Shown here in pieces: positions 1 through 10,460 of a stretch of DNA of 64,000 nucleotides; the stretch's first letter is position 1; each line of letters starts with the position of its first letter. This DNA is from Apostichopus parvimensis (Eukaryota; Echinodermata; Holothuroidea; Aspidochirotida; Stichopodidae), in contig KN886879.1 of the NCBI GenBank assembly GCA_000934455.1, positions 62,272 to 126,271 on the forward strand, read 5' to 3'. Both the position numbers and the translations under genes were made by a program. Under the pieces are notes generated by a model. That model saw only the letters and a program-made list of their open reading frames with translations, had not been told where the DNA came from and did not search any database.

Positions 1-240
1 GGGAAAGAAGTCTACAAACTCAATTCACTGCATTATCTCTGCAGAAGAAGTCTACAAACTCAAGTCACTGTATTATCTCTCCAGGGGAGGGGGGAGGGAA
101 GAACTTGACAAACTCAAGTCACTCCATTATCTCTGCGGGGGAAGAACTTGACAAACTCAAGTCACTCCATTATCTCTGCGGGGAAAGAAGTCTACAAACT
201 CAAGTCACTGCATTATCTCTGCAAGGGAGGAACTCGACAA
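1..240. repeat. Minisatellite, ~40-50 bp unit, about five copies
   Basis: The motif TACAAACTCAAGTCACTGCA (and the GACAAACTC variant) recurs at spacings of about 40-50 bp from the window start. Each copy is followed by TTATCTCTGC and a variable G-rich spacer. The array probably extends left of the window. It lies downstream of the last visible SKA2 exon. Confidence 0.85.
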
Positions 241-564
241 ACTTGTTCGATTCAGTTCATTGTTTAAGCCTGGTCATGTGACTCATGACTCACTACAACA
301 CTGATTTAATGACTTTGACTTGTTTGAGTTTAGTAGACAATTGTTACCAACCATTTGTACTTGGCTATGTGTTAATGTACAAGACTGGAAAAATAGTGTG
401 AGCCTACTGGAAGTATGAAAGGGTGGCATTACTATGCAGTATTCACAAAAAAATAACAGCATTTGTAAGCATGTCATGGTAACACATGATAACGCATACT
501 GTGACATTGTAACACAAGGCATGTCATGGAAACGCATATAAGATTACATTCGTGTGCAACTCAC

Positions 565-2098
565 ATCAAGACCTGTGGTAATCTGGAGTCTTTGAATAGC
601 TTGACTGGCTGCTACGATCTGACTCTTAAATTGCGACATCATCTCCTCTTGGGCCTTCTTGATACTCTCAGCATCGTCCTGGAGACTGGTAAATTCTTTT
701 TTAACCTGTTGCAACCTCCTCTTCATCTCTAATGGGGAGAGCTGAGCAAATATAAAAAAATATGGTTTATGTTTCTGTTGAAACTGTCATAATTATGTAT
801 GCTTTCTATGGTGTGAATTTTTGGAGATAAGTCTATCTGGCCTCAACGTATTAAGCTACACTTTCTTGAGAGTTTTAACTTGTTAAAATTGCAGACATTC
901 TTCAAAGCACATTACTTACAGTTTGAACCCTAAAAATTATCTTTAAAGGCTTTGAGAAGGGTCCAAAGTAGAAAAGTAGAAAACTACTATTTCAGACTGG
1001 CAAATGTCCTTTAAAAAAAGATATATAATGTTTTCACTATCCATAGCTGACACCTTTCTTTATCTTTCTACCAAATGTGAGGAAGTACTATTTTGCTTTA
1101 ATGTTGCTTTCCATGTTTTAGTATTGGAAGATTTTTTGGTTGGTTGTTACGTATCAAAACACAAATTAACCTTCAATAATTCATGGATTGAAGAAAACAT
1201 TAAATTTGAAGAAAGGCTTAATTTACATCTTAAAATTAATTTCTAGGTATGGTTCACCAACCTCACTGGAGTCTTCACCCATTCCTTGACAAAAATCATC
1301 ATTCAGCTTCCGAGACAAATATTCTATGTTGCTGTCTGCCTTGCTGAACTGTAAAAGATTAAAAGAAAATTTGAGTCTTCACATGAAATAATTCAAACAC
1401 GAAACATACTACAACCATGTATGCATATTTCAATAACAGTTCCTTCTATATGGACTCTTATGGAGAAAATGTTTATGCACAATTAGTGGCTCACACAGAG
1501 ACACAGAGCCCATGTCATAATGACTGCAAGTGACAATAACCATCAACAGACAAAATGAACATTTTTTCCTGACAAGAAAAATATTACTTAAAATTGATCA
1601 CTTTTTAAATATTCACCTATGCAGGATTTTTGTAATAGTTTCCTCTCTTTGAAGTATGTATGTATATATTTTAGATCCTCCTGCAAGCAGGAACTTGCGA
1701 AGAAACCATCATTGGCTCATCAAAGCCGCAAGCTTACCGAAGTCAGTCTCTTAGATTCATATTTAATATCCATGATTATGAATTGTCAACACAACTCTGT
1801 AACTGGACGACATACATTAATCTTGAATTGAGTCCAACTCGGGACCTTATAATTGAAAGGCACCGCCGTTAACCACTGAGCTAACACTCCTAAAGTATAA
1901 TATAACACACTTTGGCAAAATGTTATGTTTAAAATTTTCTAGCTATAGGTTGTGTTTCAACATTTTAGCAGGGAGCTCCCTGATTTTAGTAGCCTACATG
2001 CTGCAGTCATTTGTGAATTTTCAAATGCAGAGAAAATTGTTATCACATACCATGGCTTCCATCTTCTCCACTGATGATTCAAGTTCATGTTCTGCCAT
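565..2098 (-). CDS. SKA2: SKA2, spindle and kinetochore-associated complex subunit 2 (3' end unresolved)
   Basis: Small coiled-coil subunit of the SKA complex, which couples kinetochores to spindle microtubules. Three coding exons were rebuilt on the minus strand: 2051-2098 (start, MAEHELESSVEKMEAM), 1262-1348 (FSKADSNIEYLSRKLNDDF...) and 565-741 (LSPLEMKRRLQQVKKEF... ending AIQRLQITTGLD). They align in order with human SKA2 (MEAEVDKLELM, FQKAESDLDYIQYRL, and IQKLQKQTDLELS near the C terminus). All junctions are phase 0. The total is 104 residues against 121 in human. The third exon ends at a consensus donor (gtgagt) right after GLD, so a final exon may lie left of the window. Without that splice the frame runs only four more residues (VSCTRM region) to a stop. 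The donor after exon 2 (gttggt) is the least certain boundary. The identification rests on remembered human sequence; no alignment was run. Confidence 0.85.
1670..1890 (-). mobile_element. tRNA-derived SINE, copy 1 (antisense), in SKA2 intron 1
   Basis: Read on the minus strand, it starts with AGTGTTAGCTCAGTGGTTAA (pol III A box) and carries a B-box region related to GTTCGAGTCACTCC. The body contains GTTGACAATTCATAATCATG and ends in TGCAGGAGGATCTAAAATAT. The copies at 29776-30003 and 46035-46264 have the same length and order of blocks. This copy is the most diverged in the B box. Confidence 0.88.
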
Positions 2099-2149
2099 GC
2101 TGATGTCAAGAACGGGGAAGTCCGTTTAAGTTAAAGTAGCTACGGGGAG

Positions 2150-4375
2150 AAGATATAGACCTCATTTAAACACAGAAGTGTGGATAACATTCTTTTGTTA
2201 CCTGTTACACATAGTCAAAATAGTTCTGGCCAAGATTGTAAGTTTAGATTTTCTAGTGTCATCAAACATGTCAGAATGAGGAAGATAGATTGCTGGATAT
2301 GAAGATCTGGGGCACATCAACTCAAGTATGTAGTGTGGCACCAAATATTTATTTGCAGGTGACACAAAGAATAGCACAAAAAGTCCTTTCACCCAACATT
2401 TTTCTGGTTTGACAGAAGTGTATAGCAACACTTAATTTTTCCCAAGCGATCTTAAAATGATTAATTTGTAAGGTTACTCACACAATTTATGAAAAGAACG
2501 CCGATAAGGGCCTACCGTAAACAGTCTTAGATTGGACGACTAGTAATTTAGAAGGACATGACTTCCAATTCTTTGCATGCAATGTTGTCTTTATGACTGA
2601 TCCTGCCAAAAAATGTAAGATTGTCAGAGTGCTCTTGTCAAATGCTGACAATGCACATCAGATGACTTATGAATATCCTAGCAAAATAGTTGTTGTTTTA
2701 GTATACTTAGGATACAGGTACCTAACTATTTCAGTAATATTGTGAGAAAAAACTCAGCCTAGGCTTAAGTTTATCAAAGTAATAAAATAAAAAATAGCCT
2801 ACAATCTAAATTAGCCTAGTATTGACTCAATCTAAATTGTCCAAGGGTGATAAGCTAGAGTGTTGTCTATCGAGGTAGTAAAATAGCCTACAATCTAAAA
2901 TGATTAGCCTAGTACTAACTCAGTCTAATTGTCCAAGATTGATAAGATGTAGCCTACTCGTTATAGCTCTCAATGCTCATACAATACTGATACAGTAGGT
3001 AGAGATTTTCTCATTCATTCGTTGTGTAGTGTGGGAAGTTGTATTAATTGTTAGGCCGAACTGAATCTTTGTATATAAAGTTACAGTAGGCTTAGGCCTA
3101 GATAAAATCAGTCATTTTTACGATCCACCTACAAATATAACGATATGCTGGTTCCGAAAGACTACCAGATTGTTGACTATATTCTTGCAGAAATCGTAAT
3201 CTTTTATACAAAACGGTCAATGCTGAATTGTCTCAAAACCTAAAGAAATTACGATATTAGGTCCTCAACTGTAGTCAAAACACAGCGGTCCGGTGAATAA
3301 CAAACAACTTCCGGGGTCACGGTCACAAACTCACAATACTCATCTTCCTCGGTTTTTAGTTGAGTTTAGTTGAGTACGTCATCTCTGTGAAGCTCACCGA
3401 TTGGCTCAGATAATGATGTACCACATCTTGAAACTGAGAACAGAGACTCAAACATAATGGTTGTCAATTGCACAGCTGACATCGTAGAAATGCTGTTTTA
3501 CAGAGACTAATATTTGCGAAAAGCCACAAACTTACATCGAGGAAAAAGTGTTGATCCAATTCATCGGGTTGTACATCTGAAAAGGATATTTTATAAGGTG
3601 CCTATGCTAGCTCGGGTTTGAGTATGTACTGTGTAACTTAGCCAAGTGAGAATGAGACTTTCAGAGAGTGCCTGATAAACCAACTTTAGCCTAGAAGTTA
3701 GCCTATACATATACTATAGCCTAGGGAAGTTGTTGTTAATTTTCTAGGCTCGGCCTAGCAAGTCTAATTAAGATCTAAGATTTAATTGTGTGACAAAGGC
3801 CTCAGTGGACATTGTATGCTATCAGTCAGACCTCATGATACTCCTACCCATCCTAGCTAGCTAGGCCTAGCTTACCTGTAGTACGTAAGTTATACCTATC
3901 ACTTCAGTAGGCTATTCCCTTCAATATAACTAATAGTAGGCATAATAATGTATGTACTGGCTGACTGTTCGTGTTACTAGACCTAAGCCTTACATTTGGA
4001 AGTGAACAGAACTAACTGAATCATGAGTGCTATAATTAAGATTTGTGGGTAACCTCCTATCTTGTTCCCAAATCCCAACACACACGACAAATACAGATCG
4101 ATAAATTGTAAGTTAAACTTTAACTTAAGCCTACCTGTTATGCCTATTCTATTTTGCATTTAGGTGCAAGGCTATCACACAATTCACATATTACAGCACA
4201 AACTACAATACTGTATCAGGCCCAGGAGAAGTTATGACATTAAAGTATTAGATGGCAATTGTCTCTTTGGTATGTAAAAAATGTGTAAAGATGATGGTAT
4301 TTACAAAGATATGCAGGTTTGTACTTGCCAATAGCCACTTCATGTTGCATTACAGGTTTACAGATAAGTCTAGTG
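2150..4375. other. SKA2-PRR11 divergent intergenic/5' region
   Basis: No coding exon was found. The stretch probably holds the 5' UTR exons and core promoters of both divergent genes. A degenerate tandem duplication at about 2785-2945 repeats a unit of roughly 95 bp (TAGCCTACAATCTAAA...). Around 3660-3900 there are many CTAGGCCTAG-like short palindromes. Confidence 0.5.
3395..3410. promoter_or_regulatory. CCAAT-box (NF-Y) site between SKA2 and PRR11
   Basis: The plus strand reads ACCGATTGGCTCAG, the reverse of CTGAGCCAATCGGT. This is a near-perfect NF-Y consensus (AGCCAATCG core). It lies about 1.3 kb upstream of the SKA2 start codon and 2.1 kb upstream of the PRR11 start codon. It sits in one of the few locally less AT-rich stretches (about 3290-3410), next to a CRE-like TACGTCA at 3376-3382. 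In mammals the SKA2/PRR11 pair is reported to share an NF-Y-dependent bidirectional promoter. Placing the shared promoter here is inference, because 5' UTR exons and start sites are not visible. Confidence 0.45.
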
Positions 4376-4700
4376 GTTTAATTAGTTTAGAGACCCAGGA
4401 TCAGGAAGCCTTACAATAGCTTATTTGAGACCCTTTTCGTGTTAGATCGTGGATGAACACCAGCTTATTTCAAGCCTTCTCTTTTCGATAAGTGCTCAGA
4501 GTATAACGAGGCAGGGGTTTGAATTCGCTCCCATTCCTGCTCACAGGATCGCCATTTGACGTCCCCAAGGCAAAGGCACCCCATGCGACATCACTGCAGC
4601 TAGTGCAACCATGACGAACGAAGTTGTTTCGAAACCAAGTAAAGAACAGAAACAAACCCCATTTCCTAAGTTCAAAACCCAGAAATACCAAATCCACGGA
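4376..4700. repeat. Dispersed repeat family, copy 1
   Basis: The segment starts AGTTTAGAGACCCAGGATCA, passes through GATCGTGGATGAACACC and AACGAGGCAGGGG, and ends near GCAAAGGCACCCCATGCGAC. It is closely similar to 51677-51960 and, over its middle part, to 37675-37795. The family is unknown to me. No long ORF or terminal repeats are evident, so it may be a SINE-like or LINE-tail-derived repeat. Confidence 0.7.
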
Positions 4701-4894
4701 AGCCTCAGCACATCACCACTGTACTGCAGCGATTTCTGAATAGGTCAAGAGAATCTGGCTCCTGGCAGAATTTTGATCCTGGAACCTAAGGATTGTGAGG
4801 AGGGCACTCTAACTGCTGAAGCAAGCCTGTGCCGGAAGGCCTAGTAAACCCACAGTTAGAATTTACACCCTTAACATAGTTATAACTTATAACA

Positions 4895-5275
4895 TATCAT
4901 GTCGCATAACATTTTCAAAGTACTGCTCCTGGTGTATAAGTGCATTCATGGAATGGCACCCGCCTATTTGTCAGACGATCTGTCCTTCCAGGTCAATACT
5001 CGTTATACCTTGCGTTCTAGCAATACACTCACTCTCACTGTTCCCAGAACTAAACTGAAAACCTATGGCGACCGTGCCTTTCCATCAGCCGGGCCCAAGC
5101 TCTGGAATGGTCTGCCCATATCTGTGCGGAGTTCTCCCACTCTCAGTCAGTTCAAGTCTTGTTTGAAGACTCATTTTTTCAAGTTGGCGTTCTATTAGGG
5201 TTGTACAGCGCTATTGAATACTCCGTAGATTTTAGCGCTTTATAAGTTCAATTTATTATCATTATTATTTATTAT
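4895..5275 (+). mobile_element. LINE 3' end fragment (L2/CR1-like reverse transcriptase C terminus)
   Basis: A 99-residue reading frame carries the typical non-LTR C-terminal block: VYKCIHGMAPAYLSDD, then TYGDRAFPSAGPKLWNGLP, then LSQFKSCLKTHFFKLAF. This matches the C-terminal region following the RT domain in L2/CR1/Rex1-type LINEs. After the stop comes a short 3' UTR with AGCGCTTTATAAGTTCAATT and a TTATTATTATT tail. It is 5'-truncated. It lies upstream of PRR11's first coding exon. Confidence 0.85.
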
Positions 5276-5476
5276 GTCTGTCAAATCTCTCTACAGTACT
5301 ACTGCAAAACCCAGCCATGTCACTGCCCTTTATCGGGGACCTACTTTAATGCTCATGTTTAAGTAGTGACTAGTAAGTTCATTTTTTTCTATGGTTTGCC
5401 CTCCCTCTTATTCTAACAAATTTGCATTGATATACTAAATGTAAAGTCTGCTTTATTTTTCACAGTTTTTAAAAAA

Positions 5477-8400
5477 ATGGCCAAACCTAATCACAAGCAG
5501 AAATCATCTTGCCATTCCAGTAGAAAGCGAAGACAAGCAGACGTCCAGCTAGAAAGATGGGCTAAGAGAAGGCGTCATAAATCAAGACAGAGAGACCACA
5601 ATCAAACTATTCGTCTCTCATACTCAGAGGATAGCTTGCACAGTAGTGAAAGGTATGTTTAAAAAAAGCAAGAAATGGAGTTCATGATGATATCATTCTG
5701 TGTGATTATATACTGATCTATATCTTTTTTTTCTTCATTTTTAAAAAAAAAAAATTTTAATTTTTTTTTTTTAATTTATTATTATTTATTTATTATTTTT
5801 TATTTGATTATTATTATTATTATAATTAGCAGTCTGCACAGTTTTGCATAGCAATGATAGCAATTATTTTTTTTTATTTAAAAAAAAGGAAACAAAATAC
5901 TGATCTATATTTTTATAAAAAATAAAATTCTCTCTTCTCTGAAGGTGTAGAAGTAGGTCGGGTTCTGAAGAGCGTGTGGAGGACGTTAGTATTTATAGTC
6001 GGAATCCATTTTCTTTCCCTACGGTGGATGTCAGTTGGTGGCTCGGTAAAAGAGACGAATCCACTTTATTAAAACTACCGACATCGATGTTTGGTGCCTG
6101 CCGATGGTGCTTGGACAAATTTAGCAAGGTAATAATCTTCTTTATCTTTTCAGAAAAAAGCATGTTGGAAGTTATATCATCTGTCCTTAAATCTAAATCT
6201 GTTTTATTCTGTGTCTAGCATTCCCTTTCCTATCACAAATATTTTGTTTCCCTCACAGAGTGTAGAGACGGCCAAGGATACGGTGTTCCCATCTCGTGTC
6301 TACCAACGAGAACTCACTGCTACCCAAGAACAACTCAGTAAACTCATCCAAGAGGTGGAGCGTCTCAAGACAGAGGCGGAGCAAAGTAAAAGACAAAATG
6401 TGAGTTTTTCTGCAAATTTAATGTAATATTGTAACAGTTGTTCAGCTTATGAGTCTGAAATTTTCACTGGTCAGACTCTTTACCTAATACAGAAACTATA
6501 CAACCTCACAAAGCAAAGTGAAAGTTTTCATATTCAACAAACCCAAATTTGGCCAAACTTAAAACAAAAAGTCCTTTAATCATTTATCAAAAGATGTAAA
6601 TGAAATGAATGTATACATGTTTGAATCATAAACTTTAGAAGCAGACTAGGAAACTGTAAATTTGGTTTACATTTTTCCTGCACTTCTCTACTACAACACT
6701 ACAATCTATCAAATCCTATCTATTTTTTTTTTTTCCATTTTTTTTTTTCATACCAGGGATCTGTTGCCTTGCCAAAATCAGACAAGTCAAATTGCTGTCA
6801 GTGCAATTTTCACAGTACTAGCCAAAACTCTGCCAACCAACTGCAGGCTTGTGAACCATTCACTGGGAATACTGCTGTACCAGATGGACCACAGGTTGCC
6901 CCTCCACCCCCACCACCTCCTCCCCCACCACCTCCTCCCCCACCTCCCCTTCCTCCATCCCTACTATCCAAGGGACCAAGAAAACTGAATATAGTACGAA
7001 AGAAAAGAGACAATGAAGATAAGGTATGGTAGCCATTTTCTTGTCTTGATAACCTTTTAAACAATCTTGAATCACTTGTTGTCTTATTCATGTCAGTATC
7101 AATAAGTAGCAATAAAATGTTCTACGACCACATTAAAAGGGCTCTCACAACCAAAGGACCAATGCCCCATAAGTTCCTGCATTAACTTTAAATTGTGGTG
7201 TGTACAACTTTGTGAGTACAGGAAGCCTATCAGTTTGGTATAGGTCAAAGGTCATCTGGTGTGAACAGAGGTCAAGTTCTTATCCTTCAAATCCTTGTAA
7301 ACATCACTCAAAAATATGAAGCCTGGATAAGCACCATGCTTAATGCATGGATCAATCTTACTGAATACATGCATCCCGTTAATTTAATGTGGGGTGAAAG
7401 GTCAGTTGAAGCTAACAGAAAACTGTTGCTCCAGCAGCAATGCTTAGATAAACTTCATAGCTGATCGGTTGATCTGTATAGTTTGTACAAAATCCCTAAT
7501 TGCTTCCTGTAGAGTTCCAAGGTCAACATTGGTCAAAGCAGGGAGTTGTTACTCCCTGGTCAAAGTCTGAAACCCTTGGATACATGATATAAACTCCAAA
7601 GTTAAAGCTTGGATGAACTCTTTAACAATAATAAGTCAAAAGTTATGCAAGAAGCTTGTTGTCATCAGTAGTGCAACTGTGAATAACCTAGTGTGAAGTG
7701 CTCTATTATCAAATATTCTCATATAAAATGTGGCAAGGAATTTCTATACCTGTTTGCTTTTTGGTTTATTTCTAATTTTTCTGTCTTTTTTACTTCAGTC
7801 AAAGTCATCAGCTCCTCAGAGGGTGACCTTACAAGACATTCAGAATGTCAAACTCAGAAAGGCAACAGAAACCCAAGAAAAGGTTGGTCTTAGTCCTCTA
7901 TGGCAGGTATAATTTACCAGTATTCGCAACGCCTGGGGTGTTTTGTCTTAAAAGAACAACTTTATTCATTAGTTTTCACACTTTGCCTAGGCAATGTTAG
8001 AAAATGCTAACTCAATGTGATCGCCTTTAAAGCAGGGATTAATTTAATATTCAAATTTTGCATAGCAGTTTTAAAGGCCCTAAAAGTTGTATCACATAAA
8101 ATACTATAGATACGCTATGCAAAGGAACTACTACACGTCTTTGCACTTGTATAGCAGTCTGCACAGTTTTGCATAGCAATGATAGCGTTTTGCGATAGTT
8201 TTGAAGGCTCCAAGCTTTGTATCACATAAAATACTTCGGTTACTCTATGCAAAAGAATTACTACACATCTTTGCACTGGTATATAAGTTTGCCCAGTTTT
8301 GCATAGCAATGATAGCGATTTGCAATTATGATGCCGGGTAAATTATTCCATATTAAGGTCTGAACAGATGTGTTAAGGCAAAAGCAGATTCCAGTCCGGT

Positions 8401-10371
8401 TCATTTCTATGATATGATTATACTATTGGATTAAAAACTTCCCTTCTTTGCTTAAAAATGAACATTCAAAAAATTTTAAAGCAGGTCAATAAAGTACCAA
8501 ATTTGTTTCACATTTTTTTACAATTTTCTTTCATAGGAACACAATTTTTGTTGTTGTAACAAAGTTGTGTCTTTGTGGGGGAGGGAACAGGGCAACAATA
8601 ACAACAACAACAATAATAAAACAATCATATCTTACCTACATTGTATGGTTGGAAGTAAAGTTACATAACTGTCAAGAAACATACATGACGTAATATGCAT
8701 GTTTTGCTTTGCTTACGTAAGATTGTGCAACCTTTTAAAAAAATAAATGTTTGCTGCTACCAATGGGTATAAAGTATCAGCTTGAAATTGAAGAAATAGG
8801 ATATGGGAATCAATATTTGATGTGGGAGATAACGATTACATTTTATGGCAGGTAATATCACTCCCCATCCTCCTCCTCCTCCTCCACTCAGGGAAACAAC
8901 TGAGTACTACCACTGGATGCTGAACTTCTCTCACATAGAATTTTTTATAATAACAATGGAAAAAATATCAACATTTGTTTTTTCTCCCTTACCCAGAGAG
9001 AGAAGGCAAAGCCATCGATTGGAGGACCACTTGTATCTCTTTCAGATTTACAAACATTACGATTGAAGAGAACTTCAAATTCTGATGCTGAGAATCTTAA
9101 CCCAAAGATGGTTTTAAGAAATAGGTGAGTTGATGCAGATGTTAAACATCAGTTCCTCCTTGAAGAGCAATTTCTTCCCCTCCCAGAGGTTTTCTTTGCC
9201 AGCATAGGCCAATGATTATTTTCATCCATTTACAATTTAAAGATGATTTTTTATGGGCACAAGAAACACCTAGTAAGCTGGTTTATAAAATTTTCAGTAC
9301 TTCAACTAAGTCGAAAAAATAATCATTTCAGCCTGCCGTCGAACACTAAATGTTATTAACCACTAATTAAACTAATACTGAATGCTTGTGGTTTTACACA
9401 CATAAAAGTGTGTAGTAAAAATGTGTTTCTCTCAAAAACTTTATGGCCTGGATTTTAATTTGCTTTACATGACAATTAACCACTGACTGGGTTGTTACCC
9501 TGGTTTCTGTATAAACAGGATATCTCAAGCTGTCATTTTTTTTTCCGAACAGGATATCTCAAGAGGCTCTTCAATTCAGAACTCAGCTCCGAAAGGTCCA
9601 TGTCGCCCGAAGTCCAGGAGGGACGCCGATGCGCAGGAATTTCAGAGACGAAGGGACCGGTCTGACACCAGTTATGACCAGGGCTTTGAGAAAGAAATTC
9701 CAGGTTAGTCTTATTTAAACAGGACATCTGTAAACTAGCATATATATAACATAATGGTGAAGAAGATTACTTAGTATTGCTGAAGAAAGTAGGGCCATTG
9801 CAATTCTCACATTTTTTTTTTTTTTTGTGAGACTCAAGGTTGTATATATTATTTCACAATGGGATCTCCAAGTCTCATATGCATACATCTTAAACCTGAA
9901 AACAGTAAAAAGCAGATTTACACAGAGTTGTTTTAAAACATGACGAGAGATCTATAACATCTGGGGCCAACAATCCCATGTGTTCATTTTGATTGCAATA
10001 CCCTTTTTTTTTTTTTTTTGTCAATTCTATTTTCTCCTTCCTTTATTTAGGGTTTGCGAACTCCATAACTGCCAATTCTCACAGTTTGTTGTTTGTGAGA
10101 CTCAAGGTTTAATATATTATTTCACAATGGGATCTCCAAGTCTCATATGCATACATCTTAAACCTGAAAACAGTGTAATCAGATTTACACAGAATTGTTT
10201 TAAAATGACGAGAGATCTATAACATCTGGGGCCAATAATCCGAAGTATTCAGTTTGATTTCAATACCCTTTTTTTTGTTCTTTGTCAATTCTATTTTCTC
10301 CTTCTTTTATTTAGGGTTTGCGAACTCCATCACCCCGCGACTCACCCACAACTCCACCGATTCGGAACTGA
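5477..10371 (+). CDS. PRR11: PRR11, proline-rich protein 11
   Basis: Cell-cycle protein linked in mammals to late S/G2-M progression. Eight coding exons: 5477-5652, 5945-6128, 6259-6399, 6757-7023, 7799-7882, 8997-9124, 9553-9703, 10315-10371. This gives 395 residues (human about 360). A basic N terminus ([10 protein letters not shown]) is followed by the block [17 protein letters not shown] (human VLKDTIFPSRICHREL). Next come a predicted coiled coil, a Cys cluster (NCCQCNFH; human CPSC...CH), a run of 16 prolines, two related motifs ([13 protein letters not shown] and [13 protein letters not shown]) and the hallmark C-terminal block [11 protein letters not shown]...[18 protein letters not shown]. 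It ends in SP-rich [18 protein letters not shown]. All donors and acceptors keep frame. The first coding exon begins 11 bases before the ATG, so a 5' UTR exon lies upstream. The divergent neighbour is SKA2, as in vertebrates. A decoy last exon is present at 10051. Confidence 0.94.
5740..5900. repeat. AT-rich microsatellite tract in PRR11 intron 1
   Basis: Long A and T runs with TTATTATTATT blocks. It contains a short piece (5827-5864) of the GCATAGCAATGATAGC dispersed repeat also seen at 8155-8190 and 8280-8320. Confidence 0.6.
7985..8340. repeat. Dispersed repeat with two tandem ~125 bp units in PRR11 intron 5
   Basis: Blocks such as TATCACATAAAATACT, CTATGCAAA, ACTACACATCTTTGCACT and TTTGCATAGCAATGATAGCG occur twice in tandem. 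Fragments recur at 5827-5864, and a diverged version is at about 62815-62985. It is non-coding, and no tRNA head or TIR was recognised. Confidence 0.6.
8866..8886. repeat. (CCT)n microsatellite in PRR11 intron
   Basis: A short run of CCTCCTCCTCC, intronic. It makes a spurious polyproline reading frame. Confidence 0.7.
9799..10340. repeat. Tandem duplication (~268 bp period) spanning PRR11 last intron/exon junction
   Basis: Two units, about 9799-10068 and 10071-10340, share GTGAGACTCAAGG, ATTTCACAATGGGATCTCCA, CATATGCATACATCTTAAAC, GACGAGAGATCTATAACATC and a final TTTATTTAGGGTTTGCGAAC. The end of the unit is the last-exon acceptor and its first ~16 coding bases. The first unit therefore carries a complete decoy acceptor at 10049-10050. 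Exonic use would read GLRTP and then stop at 10066-10068. Confidence 0.9.
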
Positions 10372-10454
10372 GAGCATCATCAGTTTGGAGTATTAAATGA
10401 AGAGTTAAATCGCTTGATTTATAAATTTGAGAATAAGAGTGCGTAGTTAAAACA

Positions 10455-10460
10455 AATAAA
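10455..10460 (+). terminator. PRR11 candidate polyadenylation signal (AATAAA)
   Basis: AATAAA lies 84 bases after the PRR11 stop codon. Another AATAAA at 11336-11341 would give a 3' UTR of about 1 kb. Which is used cannot be told from sequence alone. Confidence 0.45.

Noticed and set aside
6810-7112. Glycine-rich 100-codon frame on the minus strand
   Set aside because: It is the antisense shadow of the PRR11 polyproline exon.
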